From positions 458,692 through 522,691 of the forward strand of contig CAJVGD010000015.1 in assembly GCA_910890315.1 (NCBI GenBank): 64,000 nucleotides of DNA. The letters run 5' to 3'. The notes under the pieces are model-generated. The model did no database searches. It was not told where the DNA came from and saw nothing but the letters and a program-made list of their open reading frames with translations. The stretch is from Serendipita indica DSM 11827. Lineage: Eukaryota; Basidiomycota; Agaricomycetes; Sebacinales; Serendipitaceae. Positions 34,850 through 45,200 of this stretch are shown in pieces; the stretch's first letter is position 1, and the number at the start of each line of letters is the position of its first letter. A program made the position numbers and the translations under genes.

Positions 34850-36306
34850 TCAGTGGCAATCAAACTGAGTCATAATACCGCCTAACACATGCTCGGCGTC
34901 TTTGGGTAAGCAGGCGTCTTTCGAGCCTCTTGGTGGCATGACAGAGAGATTGACGCCTTCAGACAAATGCGGATGGGTATTGCGCGACTTCGCAATGGGT
35001 AAGCTGTACGTATCGACGAACAGTGAGCCTTCTGGGGTTGGATGGTGAGTTTGAACAATTGGTCTCGGTACCAGCCGCCGCAGTCCAAGGAAGAATCTAG
35101 TTGAGACTACGCTGCTCAGACTATATATTAGAAGGTCGGAGACAAATTTGAGGTCGGGAGGGAACGCGAGCCACTATGTAAACAGTTAGCGGCGAGATCA
35201 AAGGACAAAACGTTTGCCAGACTCACTATAATCGCGCCACCAAGACGCATTCCAAAGGCAAGCTAGTGTCAAAGTTAGTTTGCCTGTTCCTCCGCTCAGT
35301 ATGACCGTACCAAGAAGTAGATTGCGCCATCTTGGTACATACGTCGTAGAATTAGCAACGCGGCGGATTCGTGATTCAAAAAATGCTTCCGCTTTGCCTC
35401 GGTTGCATGCAGGTAGGTCGCGACCAGAATCAGAATTTCGAATGGCAGCTCGCGGATCTTAAGATGAAGCTGTCTAGTTTCAAAATAGGCTTACCACGGA
35501 CAGAAAGTATCCTGCGACCATTCGATGCAACTCCTTTGGTGGCGGTCCTGTAAACGCGCAGACGGTCTCACGGAATCCCATGAGAGCTGCAGGATTATTA
35601 GTACAATGTGGAATTTTGCGCTTGTCGTACTTATGGCACTTGAAATGGCAATGGCTCCAGTTACGACTTGGATGATGACACTCAGATAGAAGAACGCTAG
35701 GATCAGAGCTTTCGTCTTCCATTTTTCCCGATATAATGTGCATACACGAAGACAGAACATCCCTGTAAATGTTGTTATTGTCCGTTTAGACGAGTCACCA
35801 GCGCACCTGTTGAAGAGGCTGACATTGCTATCTGAGCAATAATGGTGATCACTCTGGAGGCCTGACACCTACAGAGCTGTCACATTAACTCACATGTGTA
35901 GGGAACTTCACGTACGTCTATTGAGAGATCAGACCGAGGAGGTGAGCACGAGAAAGCGAACCTGATCGGACAGACGGGCAGTAAACGGGTTCAATTCAAT
36001 GAGTCCGAGGGAAAGCCCAATGACGGGAGAGTATCGAGTCTATTGTACGTGTCACTTTCGACCACAAGCCAGTTAGACGACGCACAAACAGGAACAGATA
36101 CCTTCCGATGCGTCCACTCCTTTTCATCCAAAGAAACTGCGTCTAGATTCAAAGCGGTGTTTGGACTAGTCAGTTGAGTAGTACGGTAATGCACGGACCT
36201 CTGCACCAAACGTGAGCGCGAAGTCGTACGAATACACGACCGCGCTAGCGATCGATACGTATTGGACAATTTTTATATTTTCCAGATGCGTCGTCAGCAG
36301 TTCCAT
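34850..36306 (-). CDS. DUF6533 multi-pass membrane protein, copy B5
   Basis: ATG at 36306: MELLTTHLENIKIVQYVSIA then SAVVYSYDFALTFGAEV. Then KYLFLF, a 46-nt-class intron (GTGCGT donor, TCTAAC branch), and TRYSPVIGLSLGLIELNPF. Then RVITIIAQIAMSASSTG; GMFCLRVCTLYREKWKTK then AFFYLSVIIQVVTGAIAISS (about 35.6-35.76 kb); ALMGFRETVCAFTGPPPKEL; PFEILILVATYLHATEAKRK...LLILRRMYQDGAIYFLV (about 35.3-35.45 kb); and the last exon TRFFLGLRRLVPRPIVQ with FVDTYSLPIAKSRN and a tail to stop 34850. It is the best-conserved B copy. It lies alone between the two copies of the SFM1/DUF6604 junction. Confidence 0.82.
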
Positions 36307-36470
36307 CTCGACACCGCTGGGACCAGGTTTGCTGGTTATCCAGAGACGGATGGGTCTAAGCTCGGTTATGTTGCTCTGACGAAATGACAAGATCCCGTAA
36401 AGAGCCATGATTGTAGCTGCCATCCAATTGGTCTATTTCTTTTCACGCCAGGGCCAAGTACCCTAAAATA

Positions 36471-36487
36471 AGCCGACAGTGTCGGCT
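36471..36487. promoter_or_regulatory. palindromic upstream element of copy B5
   Basis: AGCCGAC-AGT-GTCGGCT, a 7-bp inverted repeat with a 3-bp centre, 165 bp before the B5 start. It follows a GCCAGGGCCAAGTACCCTA word comparable with those before the B2, B3 and B4 elements. Confidence 0.55.
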
Positions 36488-36499
36488 GTCGCTCACCAA

Positions 36500-37129
36500 C
36501 AATGATGTCAGTTCTGGACGGCTCCTAATGCAAGGACGAGGAGAAAGGGACTCACTCGAATGACAGAGTTACTCAGGTAGAACGGGAACTGACTCAAATG
36601 GGTTCGGTTTGTGATATCCGAGTGAAAAATCCATAGGGCTCGACCATCTATACCCCAAGCAGTGATAACGCCGGGGCACGGGATATGCATCGAACAGATT
36701 CAAAGCTCCGTATATCGACATCAACTCGGAGCCGCCGTCGTGGCGCCAAGATCTGTCCAATCCGTTACGCTTAGGCAAAAAACCCTCCATAACAGGAGCG
36801 GATCCAACTTCTACACAAGTTTTCCCCTATAAAAATGTGATCAATGTCGGTCTGAAGGTGCGTTTTGTAGATTACTGGCCCGTGCTAGGAAGCAACAGTG
36901 AAAAATAAAGTCGAAGATGGCCGTTTATGGCGCTCGAGTTTACTCACAAATATACATAGTCATTTCATTTCTTGATAAATCCACCCGGGTCGGGGCCGTG
37001 AACTTGGTTCAGTCGTAGTTAGGCCCAGACTCGCGGGATTTGTCGCCGAACTGCAAGTCAGGCGCTGCTGGACTGTAGTAAATCCATGCTGACAGATGCA
37101 AATATTTCTATTATAAGATATAAAAGACC
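36500..37129. other. B5 upstream region
   Basis: No gene recognised. Around 36712 lies ACATCAACTCGGAGCCGCCG followed by TCGTGG, matching a block about 400 bp upstream of other B copies. The GTTAGGCCCAGACTCGCG block near 37017 belongs to the 3' flank of the remnant that follows. Confidence 0.4.
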
Positions 37130-37335
37130 GAGTGGAGAATAGTACACGGGCCGGGTGGATATGAAGTCAGCCATAGTGTCTATCTAATCCGAGTGCAGAC
37201 ATCCTTCGAGCTTTTTGATACACGACTGACAGTATAGTACCATCAGACACCCTCGGATTGCGATTGCACGTTATTGCCGTGGGTAGGCTATAAGTATCAA
37301 CGGACAACGAGCCCTCCAGGGTGGCCATTGATAGA
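37130..37335 (-). pseudogene. remnant of a B-type DUF6533 last exon (psiB6)
   Basis: The minus strand reads TLEGSLSVDTYSLPTAITCN and RNPRVSDG, matching the tail of B2 (TLEGSLFVDTYSLPVAMTRN, RNPDPSIRDG). The rest of the gene is missing to the right, where sequence passes within about 60 bp into a duplicated SFM1 end. It is a broken copy at the duplication junction. Confidence 0.65.
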
Positions 37336-37389
37336 TCTTGTAAGACCTAATAGAGTGGTTCCCTCATAATGACCGATGAACGAATACAT

Positions 37390-37612
37390 AGCCTCCGGAT
37401 TCAGTGGAAGGAGTATTATTTCAGATCCAAGATCATCCTACAATCAAGCTCTCGAAGACGGATTGTCGAGATGCCATTTCGTGAGTAATTTCTTTCCTTA
37501 CATCTGCAACCATTGAGTCCGTCGAGGATACAATGTAAAGATGAAGGACCACATCTTCCTGCCGGCATGAAGCAATAGCTCCACGACGACCTGAACGGAG
37601 GGTTTGACAATT
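37390..37612 (+). pseudogene. duplicated 3' fragment of SFM1
   Basis: The text GATCCAAGATCATCCTACAA (about 37418), GTCGAGATGCCATTTCGTGA and CTTCCTGCCGGCATGAAGCA match the last two SFM1 exons at 34.06-34.24 kb. The frame is broken near the ESVEMPF site and again in the final exon, but the terminal GACAATTAG stop is kept. Expression as a methyltransferase is excluded. Confidence 0.8.
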
Positions 37613-37696
37613 AGCATCAGGAAACCGACTCTACTATGATACTCAGGTAAATTAGTAATGGAGAGGCGCCACTTTGCCTCCTTGTGGCCCGCTACC

Positions 37697-40596
37697 TCAG
37701 TCTATCTCTTCTACGCGTGCGCCGTCCTTGACCGTTTCAACCGCAACATCGTCATCGAGGAGCGCCATATCGGTATCAACGTTCTCATTTGCTACCGCGA
37801 TGAGGACTTGCGCCCAGACCGAGCACAATGGGTGATAGTTCCATAAGAATAAGAGAACGAGCGCCGCAAACGCCGGCAGGTTCTCTCGAACCTCCCAGCG
37901 AGGAAAAGTGGCACTGTCCTCGTCTTCGTAGGGCATGAGCCCACAGCTGGCCAGAAATTCTCGGAGAAGATCAGGAGGGATCGAGATGACGACTCTTTCG
38001 ATAACTCGCTGGCAGAATGCTTCCATGGCGAAGAGGTTTTTGGAGAGCTTATCCATGTCCTCCCGTAGCCTGTTCTCCATTGCGTTTGAGACAGCTCGCA
38101 GATCTGCTCCTCGCAGGTCTCGAGTAAGCGGTGAGAGCAGTTTGAACGCGTCTGTGTCTAAATGCATCCCACGTTCGACCAATCTGCTAGCTAGCACCTC
38201 CTTGGATATCCCCTCGAGATTGCGACCTGTGCCTAACTTTGGCCTCTTGAGCGCGAGTGCAGGACCCAGCGCGTCAGGTTTGGCCATCTGAGAGCCGGAA
38301 CATGCGTTTGATGAACGGGAGGACCATTTCTCCCGCTTGAAGAATTGTCCGGTCCGTTTCCTTCGAAAACTCGCGCACCGGGAGACCCATCCGGAGGCGC
38401 CATCTGTTATAGAAGAATTCGGCGTTCGAATCCGCTTGTGACGTGGTTGGGCGATTTCCATTGAATACGTCCGAGCCATGTATATGGAGAAAACCCTCCA
38501 TCTGAGGCCATGCCGGGATATCGAGCTGAGTTTCGCGCATCGCATTATAGCTAGGTACTGTAAGAATGGATATCCTCAACGAGGTGATGGACATACACAT
38601 GCGCGACAGCAATAAACATTCCACCTTCGTTGTACGCTAGATTCGTCAATAGGTAATAGGCCTCATCGAGAGTTTGTGGATACGTACTTCGGGCCCCATA
38701 TCGTAGCGATTCTGTTAGTAGGTGCGTAGCTCTTGAGCCCCATGTCCACGGACTAAGGCAAATATCCGCTTTTGGCGATGTAAGGGCAACGGCAGTCTTG
38801 CTGAATTCGAACGAGACGTCTTGCGCAATACGGATTCCAACGAGGCGGCCAAAATCTCCCATGCCTTCTTGCCAGACGCCGCGTGAAGCCAGCGATTTGG
38901 AAGCGTGAGTTCGCCTTTCTGATATTGCTGGGATGTCGTCGTCGATGGGAGAAAGTACCATGGTCGGAGTCAGTGCAAAAGAGGTGACGTGCTTCTTGAG
39001 TGTTTGGCACGATAGCCAGCTCATATATTTGTAAATCTTCTTCCCGAGCAACGCAACGCTCTCTTGATATGGAAAGTCGATGTTGAGGGTAATGGCGGAT
39101 ATGTCTAGGTAGAGTTGGGAGGCGAATAGGAGACATGGTTTGACGTGACTATGCACAACAATAGTCGAGTTAACCTGCTGCGGCTCGTCCGAATTGTTGA
39201 AGCATTCTTCTTCCGACTCCGTCAGTTGTCGCAATCGAGGAATCGATGGAGTTGGGGCTCTGACGCCAGAGCGAGCCAGTTGGGTAAGCGTACTATGGAT
39301 GATCAGAGCTTGTATAATGACAAGCGAGCATATTCACCTCTCACCAGCAGACAGCAGGGGATCATCAAATGCGTGGCTGGTTACCCTTTCCATAAACTGT
39401 GACCAATGGTGCCTCCGAACAAGCCGCATGGCTGATTCGTCAAGAGGTTTCTCTCCCCATGTTTGAAAAGGCGGAGCGATTCGCCGTGCTTGAGAAACAG
39501 TCATTGTTGTGCATGGTGTAGCCGAGTTCTCGGCAGCTGCCTCGGCGAGAACTTGGTGATATGGTTCCATGAAATGCAAGGTCCAGTCCTCGCTCGCTCG
39601 CACCATGTCTTCAAACGCATCCAAAGACGCCTGAAGCTCCTTGGCGTCCATAGAACTCATAAAAGAGGGGTTAAGCATCTCTCCCACCATCTTGATCTCC
39701 AAGCTCTCTGCCATCTTTACTGCAACGTCCGTCGCAGTCGCAGCGACGACGAGTCCCTTGAGTGTTGGAGATGCGGCCCATTCTGACCATAGGCGACGTA
39801 CATGCGCACGGAGCATATTCAGATCGTCAAGGAAACAGAATCGAGTAAACCATTCATCCGAATCGTCGCCACCAAGATTTATGTTGGCGTACTTGTCCGC
39901 ATATCGCTTCCGGGATTGCTTGGCGGTAGCCGACGAACGGCGACGTCGACCTTTGGACGGTTTTGTATCGCTAGACGAGGATTGTTGCGACGACCAGCTA
40001 GGTTGCTCATCTACGTCCGACTCAAATTCTTCTTCTGCTTCCGAACAGGTCGAATGCAGCTCGAAGAATCGGTTTGGCGATACGGAGGGCGGGTTGCTTG
40101 CTGCGCAATTGGTATCGGCCATGCGCTGCATCTTCTTTACTTGGTCCTCTCGGATCTTTATCTGTTCATCTAGCCACGTCTCTCCTCCGAGGGTGTCGAA
40201 GATTCGCTCGAGGATGCCGATAAAGTGAGCATGGCTCTTGTTCGAAGCCAGATCCGAGTCGGAGCGACAAGAGTAGTAGACGTGGGCCTCTGAACGGCGC
40301 TGGATTATCTTGTAGAGGCAGTCGAGGATTGACCTTGGGACCTTGGTGAGTCCATGGTTTGGCGACGAGACGATGGCTTTCGCAAAGCCTTCGAGGTCTG
40401 CGACAGTTGTTTTAAGAGGCTTTTTAGGCGGTCTCGATGAAGACGTGTCGGGATGCTTGCTGGGGCCTCGTCGTGCGGTATTGATGGTCTCGTACGTGGA
40501 CAGCAACCACGTTGTAAAGGTATTTGAGAGATGTTTATAGCGTTGGTACGACGACTTGTACGTCGTAGAGTTTGCGATGCCATCTGGTGCTTGCAT
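37697..40596 (-). CDS. DUF6604-domain protein
   Basis: ATG at 40596. The N-terminus (STTYKSSYQRYKHLSNTFTT then WLLSTYETINTARRG) is the start of the fungal DUF6604 domain, which continues through VADLEGFAKAIVSS, a Ser/acidic linker (residues about 190-230) and a basic RRRRSSATAKQSRKRY patch. Exon 1 ends near 39350. The next exon reads TLTQLARSGVRAPTPSIPRL and LRQLTESEEECFNNSDEPQQ (39.3-38.6 kb). Later exons hold LPFIKRMFRL-SDGQT, then LDTDAFKLLSPLTRDLRG and MDKLSKNLFAMEAFCQRVIE; the C-terminus ENLPAFAALVLLFLW is hydrophobic, and the stop is at 37697. About 900-950 residues. Function unknown; no enzyme motif seen. Its 3' end is duplicated at 34.3-34.8 kb. Confidence 0.75.
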
Positions 40597-40862
40597 GCTG
40601 GGTTGAAGAGAAAGGCGGCGGCGCGGTCGGGTTTAAAGTAGAAGTCGATAGCGCCGACCATCCAGGCTCCTCCGGTAAGACGATTCTGGAACGTTCACCT
40701 TCGATACCACGTCGATCCATGCCGACGGATGATTCACGTGCGGCCCAAATGGCGTAGCGGGTTTCAAGGGCACGACCCACTAAGCGCTAGAGTCACCAGA
40801 TCGGGTCTGTGATAAGATTGAGTGATACTATGTTCTACAGCTCGAACTTTTCTATAATGAAC

Positions 40863-41545
40863 TCAGAGGAGGATACAATCCCTCTTCTTTACCCGCCTTT
40901 TGGATCCGAGCGAGGCGCGAGCTGCCTCATTCAAGATGTCGAGTGTGCCCTTGTCCATTTTAGACGAGCATTCGGCATACTTGAAAGCGCCAATAACTCG
41001 AGCAAACGCCTCGCCTTCCTCAAATGTGGTGAGTTTGAGACCTGCCTTATAGAGCTCCTCCATCCTCACTCGGTCCGTTCTCAAGTCAGTGCGGCACCCG
41101 ACGACGAGGAATGCTGGGTATACGTCGTCGCAAAAATGCAATACCTCTGGCAACCATTTCTCTCAGGCTCCTCAAACTGTCCGGTTGATCCACTGAGAAG
41201 CACAAGACCAAGACGTCTGTCGAAGGATAACTGAGTGGTCGCAATCGCTCGTACTCGGAAGCCACAGGGCAATCCCAGGTGGCAATCTCAAACTCTTTCC
41301 CGTCGACAGTTACGTCGGCGACGAGAGTTTCATGGACGACAGGAGCGAAACTCTGAGGGGTATCAATGAAAGTTGAAGAGTACGCCGCTGACTCACGTAT
41401 AGATACGTTCCACGGTGAATATGATAGATGAGTGCAGTTTTCCCTGAATAAAAAGACGTCGTTATGAATGGCTAACTCCTAGAAAGCACTCACCGACTCC
41501 ACGATCGCCCACAAAGACGGCCTTTTTACGGATTCGTTGTGACAT
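40863..41545 (-). CDS. Rho-family-like small GTPase with altered switch II
   Basis: ATG at 41545. Three exons: SQRIRKKAVFVGDRGVG-KT (P-loop GxxGxGKT), ALIYHIHRGTY (helix 1), then SFAPVVHETLVADVTVDGKE (switch I and strand 2, Rho-like VADV). Switch II reads TWDCPVASEYERLRPLSYPS where Rho proteins have WDTAGQEDYDRLRPLSYP, so the DTAGQ stretch with the catalytic Gln is replaced by DCPVA. LVLCFSVDQPDSL, KWLPEVLHFC, VVGCRTDLR and YAECSSK follow the Rho plan. The end is CILL, a CAAX box predicting geranylgeranylation. Oddity: near 41155 the frame slips by one between SLRSL and KWLPEV. If that slip is an assembly indel, this is a GTPase-deficient Rho-like switch; otherwise a pseudogene. Confidence 0.72.
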
Positions 41546-42555
41546 TTTCTTCAGTCGGATACAAGACGCGACGTCCAAGCTTGATCTCCACCATTGACCG
41601 CTGAGGACGGTGGACCCGCGCTGCCGCCTTCATGTGAACCCTAAAATGGTTTATGGGTAAGGCTGTACATCAGCTATGATTCAAATTTGGACGCCGCCAC
41701 TGTCCGAGTCACTGCAAACTCGCCAGGCTGAACTCGAGAGCTCTTTATGATCCGAGATTCGGGGTGAAAACAATATACAAAGTCAGAAGTGTCGATTTAT
41801 TGATCCTTTGACTGTTTGGCCTCGGTCTTGGCACCCATTCGCCATCAAAGCTCACAATTCGAAGCCTGGGTTGGGTTCATTTCGGAAACAAACGTCTATA
41901 TACGGCAAAAGGCCACCAGTTCACCTGCGTGTCGTTAATTCAACACCATGCAGGGCGCTGAGCATCATAACGTCCATAGAAGATGGGCGGCTTGCGACAT
42001 ATCGTATTCATCCCTTAGATTTGTCAACCTTGTATCGTCAGGTTTGCCCACCGTCAACGGATCACAGAGTTCCGACAACGATGCGAGAAGACAAAGCCAC
42101 CGGCCGGCCCGCCGCGACGGGTTCCACGAACCGTTCAAGAATCACGACTATCTCATGTGATAGTTCACGACACGGGTCTCAGAACTAACATGTGGGATCC
42201 ACCAAGAGACAACGGCTGGTAGGTGGTCAATCCTCATCTCGTTCGCACTCCTAGCAGACTCACTACCCGAGTGTCTCAAGGTCTTACGTGTTGAGTATCA
42301 GATATGCCCACCACCGGAACTTGATGAACTCGCGGCGTGATGGATTCCGAACGCGAACAGTTACAGACGGCTTCCGGAAAGGATTCCTCGCGCGCACCTC
42401 GGATCCCCAAGCACCCTGCATCACCCCGCGCGCGGGGACCGGCACCGTTGAATGGCTGCGCTCCATGCACCGCTTGGAGGCAATATAAGACGTAGAACGT
42501 ACCCCGCAATCGCTCGTACCCTCCCTTGCGTTTAATCCTATTCCAAACCGCATCC
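41546..42555. other. intergenic, divergent promoters
   Basis: It separates the minus-strand Rho-like gene from the plus-strand pectin methylesterase, so promoters of both lie here. Short frames show no family pattern. Confidence 0.4.
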
Positions 42556-43929
42556 ATGTGGCTCCCGGGCATCGTTATTTTACTCACTATAGGCCTCTTG
42601 CAGGCACTCGGGGTCGTTGCGATCCCTACTGGTGCGATCACGGTCGGATCTGGCGGCAAGTATTCGACACTGGCTGCAGCACTCAAAGACACGAGCAGGT
42701 AGCTATCTCCCTGTCCCCAAAGGATATGCACTAACTACCAAAGCAACGTCTACTACATCTACGCCGGAACCTATACCGGCCAAGTTGCCATTAGCCGCGC
42801 CAATGTGGCCATCTACGGCGAGACGACATCCTCGGGTACCTATACAGGAAACAAGGTCACGCTTACCGCTGCCGTTCCTGCCTCTTCTGCAGGCAGCAAC
42901 GACGCGAGCGGCACCGTTCGCGTACTCGCCTCGGGCGTCAAGCTTTACAACTTGAACATTGCGAATACGTATGGAAAGGTAGGATCCTCTTGCGAATGGC
43001 ATTAGTCTCGTCTCACGTATCCAAAAGCCCGTCTCTCAGTCTCAGGCAATTGCTTGAGTGTCCAAGCCGGCAACTTTGGATGCTATGGATGTAAAATCAC
43101 AGTGCGTTTCGAATAATGGGGATTTTCTTCTTAATATATAAGCAGGGCACGCAAGACACGCTTCTCGCCAATGTGGTGAGTGCTAGCCATCGTCAATCCT
43201 CCCTCTACTCATGATTTTCAGGGAACTCAAATCTATGCAAAATCTTACATTTCCGGTTACGTTGACTTTGTGAGTATTCGGTATCCGGTCGACCTGTCTA
43301 ATACATTATAGATCTTTGGCCAAACCGCATCGATCTGGGTCGCAAAGACAGTTATTGAAACAGTGAGCTCATTCTTCGCTCATATTCTCTTCTGATTTGG
43401 TCACCTAGACGGGCTCCGGATATATCACCGCATCCGGGAGAAGTTCAGCGGATTCAAACTATTATGTCTTTGATCAGTGCACCATCCAAGGTTTACCTAC
43501 GCCGCCCTGCACGTGTCTAGAGGCTCAACTTTACCAGGGTCTGGTTCATCCTATCTCGGTCGTCCGTGGCGCAACTACGCCCGTGTCATCGTCCAGAACA
43601 GGTAATCTCCTATTTCAACTTTATAATAGGTTCTCAATGGGTTCTTCGTTTTTTATTTAGCTCTATCGGAAGTAATGTTCGCAAGGAGGGCTGGTCTGTG
43701 TGGAGCAGCTCGGATCCTCGGACTGACCATGTCACCTTTGGAGAATACAACAACAGCGGGTGAGTTTACCATCTCTGCCTATTTTTCGTAACACTCACCA
43801 TACCTTGCTAGATCTGGTGCATGGAGCTCCTCCCGCCCAAGCTTCGCGACAAAACTCTCAAGCGGCGTTTCAATCTCAACCGTCCTTGGCTCTGGATACA
43901 CCAGTTGGGTTGATACATCATACCTCTAG
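42556..43929 (+). CDS. secreted pectin methylesterase (CE8)
   Basis: ATG at 42556; signal peptide MWLPGIVILLTIGLLQALGV then VAIPT. About ten short exons. The CE8 beta-helix is marked by GKYSTLAAALKD, YYIYAGTYTGQVAI, FGCYGCKITGTQDTLLANV (oxyanion Gln), SGYVDFIFGQTASIW (two catalytic Asp between GTQDT and DFIFG), and YLGRPWRNYARVIVQNS (substrate-binding Arg/Trp). The end is GYTSWVDTSYL, stop 43929. The enzyme removes methyl esters from pectin, so pectate lyases can cut it; a plant cell-wall role fits. Oddity: the QAIAL site near 43050 reads CAGGCAATTGCTTGAG, with a stop just after QAIA; one more T would give QAIALS. So the gene has a single frameshift or a sequence error in a catalytic region. 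Confidence 0.85.
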
Positions 43930-44427
43930 GCTACACACTTGTATCTAGATTGAATTTTCCACCTTAGATGTCCTCGGATACACAGAAGCTCTAGTCTCAA
44001 TGACAAGGTCCGAGGACGACTGAGGGCGGGGTTGTATATAAAAGCCATAGAACGGCCATCACCCATACTCAGGAGGGTATATTAAAGGGTTTCTTCGATT
44101 AGTCCATGGTATTATTCCTACCCACTGAACGTCGAGCATCAGACTTTTCATCCTATTCTTTCAGTTTGGGTCTACAAAACACCACCCTTGACCTATCGTG
44201 GGTCCATTTACTGCAATTGAATATATAATACTCAACATAGGACGCCTTCTAGGTCAGAAGGGTGTATCGTGGTTAGCTAGGCACCGCGAAAGGCAAGCAA
44301 GCGAGGAGAAGGTCATTGATTCGACGGCTTCTTCCGATTCGCTATTGATGGGCTTCATATTGGCGAAGTTTGCCGCGGCATTGAAGGTTTTTGCAGAAGG
44401 TTTGTGGACCACGTTATTTATTCATTG
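43930..44427. other. intergenic
   Basis: A plus-strand frame at 44198-44431 (NIGRLLGQKGVSWLARHRER) shows no known family and is short. No other feature seen. Confidence 0.35.
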
Positions 44428-44865
44428 TTAGATATACACAGCGGGTATGACAATCGCGTACTTGAACTCAGAATTCGGGATATGGCAAATCCCTGGGACA
44501 GAGCGCATATATAAAGGGCTTCGAGACAACGTGCACGATAGCGCTGTCAACTCGGTGACTTGAATGACCGGTTGCATGACAGAAGGAGCTCTGATGGAAG
44601 CATTCTTGGCCTCGGGAACGTCGAGAACCCGTTTGCGTAGCCCTAGGAAGTACCCCTGGGTACCAGGGGCACGTCTACCTCCATGGGTAGTGCCTTCCCC
44701 CACTTGAACTTTCGCCTCGTTTGTGAATACGTGGCGGGTTATCCAAAGGAATACGACTAGGATTTGGCAGATTGGATGCTGGCGTAGGTACTTCCACTCG
44801 ACTGGAACTTGAGTAGAGTAAGGGCGAGTATTGACCTTGCAATGGTTGTTGTTTCCTGTGGCCAT
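44428..44865 (-). CDS. hypothetical protein (about 145 aa)
   Basis: An open frame from ATG 44865 to 44428, without introns. It has one hydrophobic stretch (PICQILVVFLWITRHVF) and the words GYFLGLRKRVLD, which only faintly recall the RFFLGLR exon of the DUF6533 copies. No family assigned; it could be a fragment or a chance frame. Confidence 0.3.
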   Translation of the reverse strand: MATGNNNHCKVNTRPYSTQVPVEWKYLRQHPICQILVVFLWITRHVFTNEAKVQVGEGTTHGGRRAPGTQGYFLGLRKRVLDVPEAKNASIRAPSVMQPVIQVTELTALSCTLSRSPLYMRSVPGICHIPNSEFKYAIVIPAVYI

Positions 44866-45084
44866 ATTCACGATAGACAGTGTTGACGCCCGCCTTTATC
44901 GTTTTATCCATTGTGGCTGATCCTCCTCTGTCATAGGTTTGAGGTCCTTGCGAATTACGAGATCATAGATGTCATGCATACAAAGGTATGCTTTAATCTT
45001 TCAAGACTATACTGGGTAATTGTCTATCGAGAGGACGGGAACGTTAGAGAGTTCCTTTGAGGTTGACATCCTTTGTGATTATGT

Positions 45085-45200
45085 GCGCGAGGCGATAAAC
45101 TGGTCTATATAGTTTCTTATAGCAACCAGTGGCTCATAACCTGTTGATACTAGGGCGCGTGAGGCGAGAGGAAAGACCAGTAAGGTCCAGCCATACCGTC
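45085..45200 (-). repeat. dispersed repeat, copy 1 (inverted relative to copy 2)
   Basis: On the minus strand it reads GGACCTTACTGGTCTTTCC, CTCGCCTCACGCGCCCTAG, then TATCAACAGG. The same order occurs on the plus strand at 48.83-48.96 kb. About 110 bp match. It has no coding potential and looks like a miniature element or a piece of a transposon end. Confidence 0.6.
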
